Source of the DNA: Xanthomonas vesicatoria ATCC 35937
Lineage (GTDB): Bacteria > Pseudomonadota > Gammaproteobacteria > Xanthomonadales > Xanthomonadaceae
Assembly (NCBI RefSeq): GCF_001908725.1
Contig: NZ_CP018725.1
Coordinates: 3,782,001 to 3,846,000 of the forward strand
DNA length: 64,000 bases
Direction of reading: 5' to 3'
Shown: positions 30,953 to 40,905 of the stretch, piece by piece
Layout: each line of letters begins with the position of its first letter
How positions within the stretch are numbered: position 1 is the first letter of the stretch
The notes under the pieces: model-generated
Told to the model about the DNA's origin: nothing
Seen by the model: only the letters and a program-made list of their open reading frames with translations
Database searches by the model: none
Program-made: the position numbers and the translations under genes

Positions 30953-32837
30953 GTGATCGACAAGACCTTCCGCCTCACCCCGCTGACCGGCGCCATCTTG
31001 ATGATGGCCCTTGGTGCCTCCGGCACCCTGGCTGCCGCACCGAAACTGCTGGTCAAGGAGCCGACCCAGTCCGCTTCGGCCGGCGCTCAATTCAGTAGCC
31101 GCCTGATCGTGCGCTACAAGGACAACACCGCCGCTGCGACCGATCGCAGCAGCAAGCTCAATGCGGTGCAGGCCGCGGTCGGCCGCGTTGGCGCCAGCAC
31201 CGGCGCACGTAGCAGCGCAGCCGCCGCCAAGGCGACGTATGTGCGCAAGCTCGGCATCGGCTCGGACCTGATCAAGCTGTCCAGCACGCTGACCGCCGCA
31301 CAGGTGGACAAGGTGGTGGTCGAGCTGAAGAACGACCCGTCCGTGGCCGACGTGCATATCGACCGCATGCTGCGTCCGGTGGACATCAAGAAGAGCGTCG
31401 CAGGCACTGATGTGAGCCCGCAGCTGGTTCCCAACGACCCGCTGTATGCGCAGTACCAGTGGCACCTTAGCAATCCCACTGGCGGCATCAACGCACCGGC
31501 CGCATGGGACCTCTCGCAGGGTGCCGGCGTGGTGGTTGCTGTGCTGGACACCGGCATCCTGCCGGGCCATCCGGATTTTGCCGGCAATCTCCTGCAGGGT
31601 TACGACTTCATCACCGATGCCGAAGTCTCGCGTCGCCCGACCGACGCGCGCGTCCCGGGCGCACTGGATTACGGCGATTGGGAAGAGGCCGACAACGTCT
31701 GCTACGACGGCTCGGTGGCGCAGGAAAGCTCCTGGCACGGCACCCATGTCTCGGGCACCGTGGCTGAGGCGACCAATAACGGTATCGGCATGGCCGGTGT
31801 CGCACCCAAGTCGACCATCCTGCCGGTGCGCGTGCTCGGCCGTTGCGGTGGTTACACCTCCGACATCGCCGACGCCATCGTGTGGGCATCCGGCGGCACG
31901 GTCGAAGGCGTCCCCGCCAACACCAATCCGGCCGAGGTCATCAATATGAGCTTGGGCGGCGGCGGTGCCTGTGATTCGGCCACCCAGGTCGCGATCAACG
32001 GTGCCGTGTCGCGTGGTACCACCGTAGTGGTGGCGGCCGGCAACGATGGCGAAGATGCGGCAAACCATTCGCCGGCCAGCTGCAACAACACCATCACCGT
32101 CGGCGCCACCCGCATCAACGGCGGCATTACCTACTACTCCAACTACGGCAGCAAGGTGGACCTGTCCGGTCCCGGTGGCGGCGGCAGCGTGGACGGTAAT
32201 CCGGGCGGCTATATCTGGCAGGCCGGCTACGATGGCGCCACCACCCCCAACCTCCGGCAGCTATAGCTATATGGGCATGGGCGGAACCTCAATGGCGTCC
32301 CCGCACGTGGCCGGTGTGGTGGCCCTGGTGCAGAGCGCGGCGATCGGTCTGGGCGATGGCCCGCTGACCCCGGCTGCGGTCGAAGCGTTGCTCAAGCAGA
32401 CCAGCCGCCGCTTCCCGGTGGCCCCGCCGGCCAGCACCCCGATCGGCAGCGGCATCGTCGACGCCAAGGCCGCGCTGGAAGCCGTCCTGGTGGAGCCATG
32501 CGATCCGGCCACCGAGAGCTGCGCACCAACGGCCATCGCGCTGACCAACAAGGCGCCGCTGGCAGGTCTGAGCGGCACCTATGGCAGCTCCACGCTGTAC
32601 AGCTTCGAAGCCAAGGCCGGTGCCGTGCTGAGCTTCATGACCTACGGCGGTACCGGCGATGTGTCGGTGTACGTCAGCTATGAAGCCGAGCCCAGCGCCA
32701 CGAGCTTCGATGCCAAGTCCACGCGTCCGGGCAACAGCGAAACCGTCCGCTTCACTGCCCCGAAGGCCGGCACTTACTACATCAAGTTGGTAGGCGCGTC
32801 CGATTACGCGAAGCTGACCCTCGTTGCACGACAGTAA
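30953..32837 (+). pseudogene. Secreted subtilisin-like (S8) protease, frameshifted before catalytic Ser
   Basis: The start is a GTG at 30953 behind AGAGGA, giving MIDKTFRLTPLTGAILMMALG and a signal cleaved near LAAAPK. A propeptide follows (RLIVRYKD... to about residue 140), then the S8 catalytic domain with Asp in AVLDTGILPGHPDF and His in SWHGTHVSGT. Just after GYDGATTP the frame ends at a TAG at 32264. The rest continues in the +1 frame: SYMGMGGTSMASPHVAG with the catalytic Ser, then a PPC-type C-terminal domain (YSFEAKAGAVLSFM to KLTLVARQ). Removing one C from the CCCCC run at 32244-32248 restores a single product of about 627 residues. As read, the protein lacks its nucleophile. A terminator follows directly. 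It would be a likely substrate of the Xps system encoded next door. A sequencing error or phase variation are alternatives. Confidence 0.88.
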
Positions 32838-32855
32838 GTAGCGAAATAGTGTGAC

Positions 32856-32891
32856 CAATGCCCCCGGCCAATCACCGGGGGCATTGTTTTT
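32856..32891 (+). terminator. Rho-independent terminator between protease and xpsE
   Basis: CAATGCCCCCGG-CCAATCA-CCGGGGGCATTG is a perfect 12-bp stem followed by TTTTT. It isolates the protease gene from the xps operon. Confidence 0.92.
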
Positions 32892-32966
32892 CAGGACGAT
32901 TCAGATGCGTGCGGTTGATCGTCGCGGCAAACTGCTACAGTCGGCGCCGGACCAGTGGAGACGAGT

Positions 32967-34694
32967 GTGAACGCGGTTGCCGTCGATCCAATTGAGCATC
33001 GAAGCGCGGAAACGCGCATCGTCGAAGCGCTGCTTGAACGCCGCCGTCTGAAGGACTCCGACCTGCTGCGCGCACGTCAGTTGCAGGCCGAATCCGGCAT
33101 GGGCTTGCTGGCCCTGCTTGGCCGCCTTGGCCTGGTGTCCGAACGCGATCATGCAGAGACCTGTGCCGATGTGCTCGGCCTGCCATTGGTGGATGTGCGC
33201 CAACTCACCGAGACACCGCCAGAAATGCTTCCCGAAGTGCAGGGCCTGTCGCTGCGCTTCCTCAAACAATTTCATCTATGCCCGGTGGGCGAACGCGATG
33301 GCCGGCTGGATCTGTGGATTGCCGATCCATATGACGATTACGCCATCGATGCAGTGCGTCTTGCCACCGGCTGTGCGTTGTTCCTGCAGGTTGGCCTGCG
33401 TTCGGAAATCGACGATCTGATCGAGCGTTGGTACGGCCAGGGCCGCAGTGCGATGGGCACCATCGTCGAGACCGCCGATGGAGATGCCAACAGCAGCGAC
33501 GACATCGAAGCGCTGCGTGATCTGGCCTCCGAAGCGCCGGTGATTCGGCTGGTGAACCTGGTGATCCAGCATGCGGTGGAATTGCGCGCTTCGGACATCC
33601 ATATCGAACCGTTCGAAAGCCGCCTCAAGGTGCGTTATCGCGTGGACGGCGTACTGGTGGAGGGTGAAAGCCCGCCGGCCAAACTCACCGCCGCAGTGAT
33701 CAGTCGCATCAAGATCATGGCCAAGCTCAATATCGCCGAGCGCCGCCTGCCGCAGGACGGCCGCATCATGTTGCGCGTGCAGGGCAAGGAGCTGGACCTG
33801 CGCGTCAGCACCGTGCCCACCGCGCACGGTGAGAGCGTGGTGATGCGTCTGCTCGACCGCGAAACGGTGGTGTTCGACTTCTACAAGCTGGGCTTTACCG
33901 AAGACTTTCTGCCGCAGTTCCGCAAGGTGCTGGAGCAGCCGCACGGCATCATGCTGGTCACCGGCCCCACCGGCTCGGGCAAGACCACCACGTTGTATAC
34001 CGCGCTGAGCCAGCTCAATACCTCAGACGTGAAAATCATCACCGTCGAAGACCCGGTGGAATACCAGATCGAAGGCATCAACCAGATCCAGGCCAAGCCG
34101 CAGATCGGGCTGGATTTCGCCAACGCGCTGCGCAGCATCGTGCGTCAGGATCCGGACATCATCATGATCGGCGAAATGCGCGACCTGGAAACCGCACGTA
34201 TCGCGATCCAGTCCGCCCTTACCGGCCACCTTGTGCTGTCCACGCTGCACACCAACAATGCCGCCGGCGGTATCACGCGCCTGCTGGACATGGGCGTGGA
34301 AGACTATCTGCTGACCTCCACCATCAACGGCATCCTGGCGCAGCGTCTGGTGCGCAAACTCGATCTGGACAATGCCGAGCGCTATCTCGCATCGCCGGAA
34401 GAAATCGAACGCTTCAACCTGCGCCGCCTGCAGCCCGAGGGCGACATCTATCTGTATCGCCCCCGTCCTTCGGCCGCTGCACCCACCGGCTATCTCGGCC
34501 GCACCACCATCGTCGAATTCCTGGTGATGAACGACGAACTGCGGCGTGCGGTGATGCGCCGCGCCGGCATGGGCGAGATCGAACAGCTCGCGCGTAAGGC
34601 CGGCATGCGCACCATGTACGAAGACGGCCTGTCCAAGGCCCTGCGCGGGGAAACCACCATCGAGGAAGTTCTGCGCGTCACGGAGGATGCGTGA
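32967..34694 (+). CDS. xpsE: Type II secretion ATPase XpsE (GspE)
   Basis: Cytoplasmic ATPase that drives pseudopilus assembly. The start is the GTG at 32967, preceded by GGAGACGA; a GTG at 32955 would add four residues. The product has 575 residues. The N-terminal domain (SAETRIVEALLERRRLKDSDLLRARQLQ...) is the XpsL-binding N1 region, followed by the nucleotide-binding domain. Motifs are Walker A GPTGSGKTTT (about residue 332), the Asp box EDPVEYQIEG, Walker B IIMIGEMRD and the His box GHLVLSTLHTNNAAG. The CxxC pairs of the zinc-binding insertion found in many GspE proteins are not present after RLVRKLDL. First gene of the xps operon, 170 bases before xpsF. Confidence 0.96.
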   Translation: MNAVAVDPIEHRSAETRIVEALLERRRLKDSDLLRARQLQAESGMGLLALLGRLGLVSERDHAETCADVLGLPLVDVRQLTETPPEMLPEVQGLSLRFLKQFHLCPVGERDGRLDLWIADPYDDYAIDAVRLATGCALFLQVGLRSEIDDLIERWYGQGRSAMGTIVETADGDANSSDDIEALRDLASEAPVIRLVNLVIQHAVELRASDIHIEPFESRLKVRYRVDGVLVEGESPPAKLTAAVISRIKIMAKLNIAERRLPQDGRIMLRVQGKELDLRVSTVPTAHGESVVMRLLDRETVVFDFYKLGFTEDFLPQFRKVLEQPHGIMLVTGPTGSGKTTTLYTALSQLNTSDVKIITVEDPVEYQIEGINQIQAKPQIGLDFANALRSIVRQDPDIIMIGEMRDLETARIAIQSALTGHLVLSTLHTNNAAGGITRLLDMGVEDYLLTSTINGILAQRLVRKLDLDNAERYLASPEEIERFNLRRLQPEGDIYLYRPRPSAAAPTGYLGRTTIVEFLVMNDELRRAVMRRAGMGEIEQLARKAGMRTMYEDGLSKALRGETTIEEVLRVTEDA

Positions 34695-34820
34695 GCGTCA
34701 CTGGGGCAACAGTGAGCATCGGATGCTCGGGATTTGAGGTTTACCAGAGCCACAAACTGGCAGTACGGCGCGCGCATGCGTGCCCGGTCGTGCCAACGCG
34801 GCGCGGCATCCTGCTTTTTC

Positions 34821-34851
34821 CGATTCCCGATTCCCGATTCCCCAATCCCGG
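34821..34851. repeat. Half GGGAATC element between xpsE and xpsF
   Basis: A run of GATTCCC units (34821-34851) equal to one arm of the inverted repeats in purL and before holC. No opposing arm is seen within the 169-base xpsE-xpsF gap. It ends 12 bases before the xpsF start, so it covers the usual ribosome-binding region. Confidence 0.75.
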
Positions 34852-34863
34852 CTTTCCAGCCTG

Positions 34864-36081
34864 ATGCCCCTCTACCGTTACAAAGCCCTGGACGCCCACG
34901 GCGAAATGCTGGACGGCCAGATGGAGGCGGGCAGCGATGCCGAGGTGGCGCTGCGTCTGCAGGAACAGGGCCATCTGCCGGTAGAAACGCGGCTGGCCAC
35001 CGGCGAAAACGATTCGCCGTCGCTGCGCATGCTGCTGCGCAAGAAGCCGTTCGACAATGCCGCGCTGGTGCAATTCACCCAGCAGCTATCGACGTTGATC
35101 GGTGCCGGGCAACCGCTGGATCGCGCGTTGTCGATCCTGATGGATTTGCCGGAAGACGAGAAAAGCCGGCGCGTGATCGGCGACATCCGCGATACCGTGC
35201 GCGGCGGTGCGCCGCTGTCGTCTGCGTTGGAACGTCAGCACGGGCTGTTTTCCAAGCTGTATATCAACATGGTGCGTGCAGGCGAAGCCGGCGGCAGCAT
35301 GCAGGACACCTTGCAACGGTTGGCCGATTACCTGGAACGCAGCCGCGCGCTCAAGGGCAAGGTGATCAATGCATTGATCTACCCGGCGATTCTGCTGGCG
35401 GTGGTCGGTTGCGCGCTGTTGTTTCTGCTGGGTTACGTGGTGCCGCAATTCGCGCAGATGTACGAAAGCCTGGATGTTGCGCTGCCGTGGTTCACCCAGG
35501 CGGTGTTGAGCGTGGGGTTGCTGGTGCGCGACTGGTGGCTGGTGCTGATCGTGGTGCCCGGCGTGCTCGGCCTGTGGCTGGATCGCAAGCGTCGCAATGC
35601 CGCGTTCCGTGCATCCCTGGACGAATGGTTGCTGCGCCAGAAAGTGGTCGGCAGCTTGATCGCCCGCCTGGAAACCGCACGGCTGACGCGCACTCTGGGC
35701 ACCTTGTTGCGCAACGGCGTGCCGTTGCTGGCGGCAATCGGCATTGCGCGCAACGTCATGTCCAATCTGGCCCTGGTCGAGGATGTGGCCAACGCTGCCG
35801 ACGACGTCAAGAACGGGCATGGCCTGGCGATGTCGCTGGCGCGCGGCAAGCGCTTTCCGCGGCTGGCCTTGCAGATGATCCAGGTGGGCGAGGAATCCGG
35901 CGCGCTGGACACGATGTTGCTCAAGACCGCCGATACGTTCGAGCTGGAAACCGCGCAGGCCATCGACCGTGCGCTGGCAGCGTTGGTGCCGCTGATTACG
36001 CTGGTCCTGGCGTCGGTGGTGGGGCTTGTCATCATTTCGGTGCTGGTACCGCTGTATGACCTCACCAATGCAATCGGCTGA
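34864..36081 (+). CDS. xpsF: Type II secretion inner-membrane protein XpsF (GspF)
   Basis: Polytopic inner-membrane platform protein. The start at ATG 34864 gives MPLYRYKALDAHGEMLDGQME, the usual GspF start, and 405 residues. Two homologous T2SSF domains are visible: FTQQLSTLIGAGQPLDRAL (about 70) and RLTRTLGTLLRNGVPLLAAI (about 270). Three membrane segments lie near residues 170-190, 220-240 and 375-400. The longer frame to 34780 translates a GGGAATC repeat (FSDSRFPIPQSR) and is rejected as the start. No strong ribosome site is seen; the repeat may have displaced it. Confidence 0.95.
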   Translation: MPLYRYKALDAHGEMLDGQMEAGSDAEVALRLQEQGHLPVETRLATGENDSPSLRMLLRKKPFDNAALVQFTQQLSTLIGAGQPLDRALSILMDLPEDEKSRRVIGDIRDTVRGGAPLSSALERQHGLFSKLYINMVRAGEAGGSMQDTLQRLADYLERSRALKGKVINALIYPAILLAVVGCALLFLLGYVVPQFAQMYESLDVALPWFTQAVLSVGLLVRDWWLVLIVVPGVLGLWLDRKRRNAAFRASLDEWLLRQKVVGSLIARLETARLTRTLGTLLRNGVPLLAAIGIARNVMSNLALVEDVANAADDVKNGHGLAMSLARGKRFPRLALQMIQVGEESGALDTMLLKTADTFELETAQAIDRALAALVPLITLVLASVVGLVIISVLVPLYDLTNAIG

Positions 36082-36309
36082 GGGTTGCAGGCAACGCGAC
36101 GGCGCGCCTGGCAGGCGTGCGCAAGCGGGACTCGGCATCGGCAAGCATCGCTCGTACACTCCCTTAACCGCACGCAGCGCTTTCACTTGGGCGGCGTCTT
36201 CACCACAACATTCCGGTGACCGCTCGGCACCTACGCGGGAACCCATGCAATGGCCGCTGTGTCAGCTAGTTGCGGCAGCATCTTTCATCGACGTGCAAGG
36301 AAATCGTTC

Positions 36310-36741
36310 ATGATCAAGCGTTCCATCACCCGTAGTCCGTCGCGCGCAGGCCAGGCCGGCATGAGCTTGCTGGAAATCATCATCGTCATCGTGCTGATCG
36401 GCGCGGTGCTCACCTTGGTGGGGAGTCGCGTGCTGGGTGGCGCCGATCGCGGCAAGGCCAATCTGGCCAAGTCGCAGATCCAGACCTTGGCCGGCAAGAT
36501 CGAGAACTTCCAGCTCGACACCGGCAAGCTGCCGAGCAAGCTCGATGACCTGGTCACCCAGCCCGGCGGCAGCAGCGGTTGGCTGGGCCCATACGCCAAG
36601 CCGGCCGAACTCAATGACCCCTGGGGCCACACCATCGAGTACCGCGCGCCGGGCGATGGACAGCCGTTCGATCTGATCAGCCTGGGCAAGGATGGTCGCC
36701 CGGGTGGTAGCAGCTACGACTCGGACATCAAGTACCAATAA
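36310..36741 (+). CDS. xpsG: Major pseudopilin XpsG (GspG)
   Basis: Main subunit of the type II pseudopilus, 143 residues. The prepilin leader MIKRSITRSPSRAGQAG is cut before MSLLEIIIVIVLIGAVLTLVG, with Glu at mature position 5, the expected N-methylation signature. The C-terminal part has the calcium-site-like end (LGKDGRPGGSSYDSDIKY) typical of GspG. It starts 228 bases after xpsF, a larger gap than elsewhere in the operon, so the very abundant pseudopilin could have its own promoter there; I could not place one. AAGGAA lies just before the ATG. Confidence 0.95.
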   Translation: MIKRSITRSPSRAGQAGMSLLEIIIVIVLIGAVLTLVGSRVLGGADRGKANLAKSQIQTLAGKIENFQLDTGKLPSKLDDLVTQPGGSSGWLGPYAKPAELNDPWGHTIEYRAPGDGQPFDLISLGKDGRPGGSSYDSDIKYQ

Positions 36742-36750
36742 GTCCTCGCC

Positions 36751-37257
36751 ATGCGCGTTGCGTGTCAGCCGTTGCGTCATCCGCATGGAGTCGGTCCTGG
36801 CCGCACCCGCACGCGTGGCACCTCGCTGCTTGAAATGCTGCTGGTCATCGCGCTGATCGCGATGGCCGGTGTGCTGGCCGCGGCCGCATTGAATGGCGGT
36901 ATCGATGGCATGCGCCTGCGTACCGCCGGCAAGGCGATCGCATCGCAACTGCGCTATACGCGCACCCAGGCGATCGCCACCGGCACGCCGCAGCGCTTCC
37001 TGATCGACCCGCTGCAGCGCCGCTGGGAAGCGCCCGGTGGCCATCAAGGCGATCTGCCGGCGTCGCTGCAGGTACGCTTCACCGGCGCGCGCCAGGTGCA
37101 GTCGCGGGAAGACCAAGGCGCCATCCAGTTCTTCCCCGACGGCGCCTCCACCGGCGGCCGCATCGATCTGCAGGTCAAGGACGCGCGCTGGCGCGTGGAT
37201 GTGGGCTGGATCACCGGCGAAGTGCGTTCCGGCCCGCTGCGGACGCCCGCGCCATGA
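36751..37257 (+). CDS. xpsH: Minor pseudopilin XpsH (GspH)
   Basis: Pseudopilus tip component of 168 residues. A 23-residue basic leader ends RTRTRG and the mature protein starts TSLLEMLLVIALIAMAGVLAA, with Glu5. The globular part (KAIASQLRYTRTQAIATGTPQ...) matches GspH, including the C-terminal beta stretch GRIDLQVKDARWRVDVGWITGEV. It begins 9 bases after xpsG, and its stop overlaps the xpsI start (ATGA). Confidence 0.92.
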   Translation: MRVACQPLRHPHGVGPGRTRTRGTSLLEMLLVIALIAMAGVLAAAALNGGIDGMRLRTAGKAIASQLRYTRTQAIATGTPQRFLIDPLQRRWEAPGGHQGDLPASLQVRFTGARQVQSREDQGAIQFFPDGASTGGRIDLQVKDARWRVDVGWITGEVRSGPLRTPAP

Positions 37258-37670
37258 AGCGTCAACGCGGTTACACGCTGATCGAAGTGATTGTCGCCTT
37301 TGCCTTGCTCGCGCTGGCATTGAGCCTGTTGCTAGGGTCGTTGTCCGGGGCGGCGCGTCAGGTGCGTGCGGCCGACGACAGCACGCGTGCCACGCTGCAT
37401 GCGCAATCGCTGCTGGCAGTGCAAGGCATGGACAAGCCGCTGGTGCCCGAACAACAACAAGGCACCTTCGAAAACGGGCATTTCCGTTGGTCGATGGATG
37501 TGCGCCCCTACGACGAACCGCGGCGCAACCCGCAGGCGCCGGTGCCCCCCGGCGCGCACAAACTGCTGCAATTGACCCTGGTGGTGCGTTGGGGCGAGGC
37601 GCCGAATCAAATGCTGCAATGGCGCACCTTGCGCCTGGTGGCCGCCACCGCGCAGGACAGCGCGCTGTGA
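37254..37670 (+). CDS. xpsI: Minor pseudopilin XpsI (GspI)
   Basis: Tip pseudopilin of 138 residues that initiates the I-J-K tip complex. The very short leader MKRQRG is followed by [22 protein letters not shown] with Glu5. The C-terminal part is the small ferredoxin-like domain ([12 protein letters not shown]... LTLVVRWGE). Its ATG overlaps the xpsH stop and its stop overlaps the xpsJ start (GTGA), so translation is coupled on both sides. Confidence 0.92.
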   Translation: MKRQRGYTLIEVIVAFALLALALSLLLGSLSGAARQVRAADDSTRATLHAQSLLAVQGMDKPLVPEQQQGTFENGHFRWSMDVRPYDEPRRNPQAPVPPGAHKLLQLTLVVRWGEAPNQMLQWRTLRLVAATAQDSAL

Positions 37671-38302
37671 TCCGTTCGCGCAGCGCAGGCTTCACCCTGA
37701 TCGAAGTGTTGCTGGCCACGATGCTGTTGGTCGGCGGGCTGGCATTGGCCTTCGCCACACTGCGCTCGGCCAGCGCGGTAAGCCAGCGCGGCGAGGCGAT
37801 TGCCCAGCGCAGCGAGCGGGTGCGGGCGGTGGAAGAATTCCTGCGCCGCCGGCTGGCCGCTGCGTTGCCGCTGGCGATGAGCATCGACCCGCAAAGCCAG
37901 CAGCCGATGTTGTTCGTCGGCGAACCGCAGCGCATGCGCTTTGCCGCCGATGTGCCGGATTATCTGGGGCGCGGTGGCCCGTATCTGCACGATCTGTCGG
38001 TGGTCGGCGATGGCGAACAACGCACCTTGCAGATTGCGTTGACGATGCTGCAATCGGGCAAGTCGATCGAAGAGGGCAATACATTGCTGCCGGAGCCGCT
38101 GGCGCAAGGCGTGCAGCAGGTGAGCTTTCGTTACCGTGGCATGGATCCGCAGAACGGCCGCCTGAGCGCATGGCTGCCGCAGTGGGAATGGCACGACCGC
38201 CTGCCGCTGCTGGTGCGCATCGAGATCCGCAGTGGCGACGCGGCATGGCCGCCGTTGGTGGTGGCGCTGCCGCAATCCAGCAATCCTGGAGCGGGGCAAT
38301 GA
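37667..38302 (+). CDS. xpsJ: Minor pseudopilin XpsJ (GspJ)
   Basis: Tip pseudopilin of 211 residues. The GTG start at 37667 overlaps the xpsI stop; the long open extension upstream is a shadow of xpsH and xpsI. Leader MIRSRSAG, mature start [21 protein letters not shown] with Glu5. The globular domain contains [17 protein letters not shown] and the family's late segment [22 protein letters not shown]. The stop overlaps the xpsK start (ATGA). Confidence 0.92.
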   Translation: MIRSRSAGFTLIEVLLATMLLVGGLALAFATLRSASAVSQRGEAIAQRSERVRAVEEFLRRRLAAALPLAMSIDPQSQQPMLFVGEPQRMRFAADVPDYLGRGGPYLHDLSVVGDGEQRTLQIALTMLQSGKSIEEGNTLLPEPLAQGVQQVSFRYRGMDPQNGRLSAWLPQWEWHDRLPLLVRIEIRSGDAAWPPLVVALPQSSNPGAGQ

Positions 38303-39150
38303 GCCGGGTCCGTGGCGCCGCCTTGGTGTTGGTGTTGTGGTTGATCGCTTTGCTCACTGCGATGATCGGCGCGTTTGCGCTTACCGCGCGCGTGGAAGCC
38401 TTGCAGGGCACGATGCTGCGCAACGGCGCGCAGGCGCAGGAATATGCGCGCGCTGGCCTGGAATACGCACTGTCCCGCTTGCAGAGCGCCGACACCCAGG
38501 CACGCTGGCGTGCAGACGGCCGACGCTATCGTTGGCAGATGGACGACGCCACGGTGGAGATCCGTATCACTGACGAAAGCGGCAAGGTGGATCTGAACAT
38601 GGCCGAGCCGGCGCTGTTGGCCGGGTTGGTGCGTGCCGTGGGCGGCGAACAAGGCCGCGATACGCGCATTGCCGGTGCCATCGTCGATTGGCGCGATGGC
38701 GATTCGCTGAGCCAACCCGGCGGTGGCGCAGAAGACCGCGATTACGCCGATGCCGGCTTGCCGTACGGCGCAAAGGACAGCCCGTTCGAGACCCTGGGCG
38801 AACTGCGGCTGGTGCTGGGCATGGACAGCGAGCTGTATCGCAAGTTGCTGCCCAACATCACCTTGTACAGTGGCCGCTCGCGGCCCGAAGCGCGTTTTGC
38901 GCCTGGCCCGGTGTTGACCGCAATGGGTCTGGATGCGCGGCAACTGCTTGCGCAGCGTGACGCGCCGCTGGGTTTGCCGGGCAGCGAGGCGACGGTCGGT
39001 GGGTCAGACACTTATAGTATCGAGAGCCGGGCGCGACTGAGTCAGGGACGCGAGGCTGTATTGCGGGCGGTCGTGTCGACAAGCGCGTCCGCAGTTCCGG
39101 GATCGGCCTACACCGTGTTGCGTTGGGAAGAGGGAGCAGCAGTGCAATGA
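38299..39150 (+). CDS. xpsK: Minor pseudopilin XpsK (GspK)
   Basis: Largest tip pseudopilin, 283 residues. Leader MSRVRG, then [22 protein letters not shown]. As usual for GspK the fifth mature residue is not Glu, so this subunit caps the pseudopilus. It has the conserved DESGKVDLN and [23 protein letters not shown] segments (calcium and alpha-domain region) and LPNITLYSG. It starts at the ATG overlapping xpsJ and ends overlapping xpsL. Confidence 0.93.
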   Translation: MSRVRGAALVLVLWLIALLTAMIGAFALTARVEALQGTMLRNGAQAQEYARAGLEYALSRLQSADTQARWRADGRRYRWQMDDATVEIRITDESGKVDLNMAEPALLAGLVRAVGGEQGRDTRIAGAIVDWRDGDSLSQPGGGAEDRDYADAGLPYGAKDSPFETLGELRLVLGMDSELYRKLLPNITLYSGRSRPEARFAPGPVLTAMGLDARQLLAQRDAPLGLPGSEATVGGSDTYSIESRARLSQGREAVLRAVVSTSASAVPGSAYTVLRWEEGAAVQ

Positions 39151-40268
39151 CCGCATGGCGGGATACCTTGGGTCGTATCGGCGTACGCGCCATGCCGGGA
39201 GCCGGAGGCTTCTGGCGTTGGTGGCAGCAATCGCTGCTGGCGTGGCTGCCGCAGCGCTGGCAATGGCAATTGGGCCTGTCGCAGGCGCGGTTGCTGTTGC
39301 AGCTCGATGGCGACACCTTGCAGTTGCTGCGACAGCGCGACCAGACCCGCGAGGCGATCGCCAGCCTGCCGTGGCCGGTGCAGCCGCAGGAAGTCAATGC
39401 CGTGCTGCCGACGGCACTGGATGGCCTGCCGCGGCATTGGCTGTTGCCGGCCGCGCATGCGTTGCGGCGCCCGTTGCGCCTGCCCGCCGCCGCCGCCGCG
39501 CGGCTGCAGGACGTGGCGCGGTTCGAAATCGACCGGCAGACCCCGTTCACCGCCGACCAGGTGTATTTCGACGCACGCGTGCTCGATATACGCGAGGACG
39601 GCCAGCTCGATGCCGAACTGGTGGTGGTGCCACGGCGCATGATCGATGGCCCGGCCGGTGTACCCGATGCCTGGGCCAACGCGTTGTCCGGCATCGATGT
39701 AGCCGATACGCAGGGCGCCTCGTTGGGGGTGAACCTGCTGCCGCCGGCACGCCGGTTGCGGCGCAGCGACCCGATGCAACGCTGGAATCTGCTGCTCGCC
39801 GCCACCGCCGTGGTGTTGCTGGCCGTGGCCGGCTGGCTGCTGCTGGATAATCGCCGTCAGGCGGCCGACGACCTGCGCGCCCAGGTGCAGGCCAACGCCG
39901 CGCGCGCGCGCCAGGTTGCCGCCGAACGACAGCAACTCATGGACTTGGTCGAAGGCGCTACCTTCTTCCAGAAGCAACGCGCCACGCGTCCGACCTCGGT
40001 GGAAATCTGGGACGAGCTGAGCCGGCGTCTGCCGGGCGGCACGTATCTGGAAAAATTCTCGGTCGAAGGCGGGCAATTGCAGTTGATCGGCTTGAGCAAC
40101 GAAGCCTCGTCGCTGGTGCGTCGCCTGGAAGGCTCGCCGCTGTGGCGTACGCCATCGCTGACCGGTGTGCTGCAGAGCGATGCCGGCCGCAATGTCGACC
40201 GTTTCACCATCACCGCCGAGTTAGCTGGCCCCGATGCGAAGGAGGCCGCCGATGCCACGCAGCGTTAA
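39147..40268 (+). CDS. xpsL: Type II secretion protein XpsL (GspL-type)
   Basis: Inner-membrane protein that recruits the ATPase XpsE and binds XpsM. The 373-residue protein has a cytoplasmic actin-like domain (about 1-215). A single membrane span follows ([20 protein letters not shown], about 218-237), then a periplasmic coiled coil ([28 protein letters not shown]) and a ferredoxin-like domain ([19 protein letters not shown]), the GspL or PilN layout. The ATG at 39147 overlaps the xpsK stop. It overlaps xpsM by 17 bases. Confidence 0.92.
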   Translation: MTAWRDTLGRIGVRAMPGAGGFWRWWQQSLLAWLPQRWQWQLGLSQARLLLQLDGDTLQLLRQRDQTREAIASLPWPVQPQEVNAVLPTALDGLPRHWLLPAAHALRRPLRLPAAAAARLQDVARFEIDRQTPFTADQVYFDARVLDIREDGQLDAELVVVPRRMIDGPAGVPDAWANALSGIDVADTQGASLGVNLLPPARRLRRSDPMQRWNLLLAATAVVLLAVAGWLLLDNRRQAADDLRAQVQANAARARQVAAERQQLMDLVEGATFFQKQRATRPTSVEIWDELSRRLPGGTYLEKFSVEGGQLQLIGLSNEASSLVRRLEGSPLWRTPSLTGVLQSDAGRNVDRFTITAELAGPDAKEAADATQR

Positions 40269-40905
40269 GCGTGATCGCTGGATCGCTTTGGGTCTGCTGC
40301 TGCTGGCGCTCGGCGTGGCGTACCTGGTGCTGGTGCACCCGTGGTTTACCCAGTCGATGATCGCCGTGCAGGACGAACTGCAATCGCTGCGCGAACGCGA
40401 GCTGCGCGTGCGCGTGCAATTACAGCAGGCGCCGGAAGTCAGCAAACGGCTGCGCCAGGCGCGCCAAACCCTGGAAAGCCGCCCCGGCTTCCTGCCGGAA
40501 ACCTCCGCCGAACTGGCGTCGGCCGGGCTGGTGCAGCGGCTGGAACGCGCGGTGGTGGAAGCCAGCCCCGGCAACCGCAGCTGCGCCATCAGCAACCGCT
40601 CGCCGCTGCAGCCGGAGAGCAAGGACCGCTTCACCCGCGTGGCCGTGCAGGTGCGCCTGCGTTGCGGCACGCCGGAGCTGGCCTCGGTGTTGTACAGCCT
40701 GGAAAACGGCACCCCGCGGCTCTTCGTGGATAACCTCAACGTGATGGCGCAGCGCTACCAACTCTCGCCCAACGAAAGCGGCAACGGCCTGGATATCGCC
40801 TTCGAACTGGCCGGTTACCTGCGGCCCGGCGCCAGCGCTGCGCCGTTGAACACCGATGCCGCGCCCGCCGCCGCAGCCGCCGGGGAGGCCAGCAATGCGC
40901 CTTGA
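40252..40905 (+). CDS. xpsM: Type II secretion protein XpsM (GspM-type)
   Basis: Bitopic inner-membrane protein of 217 residues that stabilises XpsL and the XpsN-XpsD link. A short basic cytoplasmic tail ([10 protein letters not shown]) leads into a membrane span (IALGLLLLALGVAYLVLVHPW). A coiled coil (SMIAVQDELQSLRERELRVRVQLQQ) and a small periplasmic domain follow (VAVQVRLRCGTPELASVLYSLENG). The start at ATG 40252 lies inside the end of xpsL and has GGAGG just upstream. The tail is Ala/Pro rich. Confidence 0.92.
   Translation: MPRSVKRDRWIALGLLLLALGVAYLVLVHPWFTQSMIAVQDELQSLRERELRVRVQLQQAPEVSKRLRQARQTLESRPGFLPETSAELASAGLVQRLERAVVEASPGNRSCAISNRSPLQPESKDRFTRVAVQVRLRCGTPELASVLYSLENGTPRLFVDNLNVMAQRYQLSPNESGNGLDIAFELAGYLRPGASAAPLNTDAAPAAAAAGEASNAP

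Noticed and set aside
36262..37935. Long minus-strand frame across xpsG-xpsJ
   Set aside because: It lies over genuine pseudopilin genes with clear prepilin leaders and overlapping stop/start pairs; the opposite product is Arg/Ala-rich without motifs.
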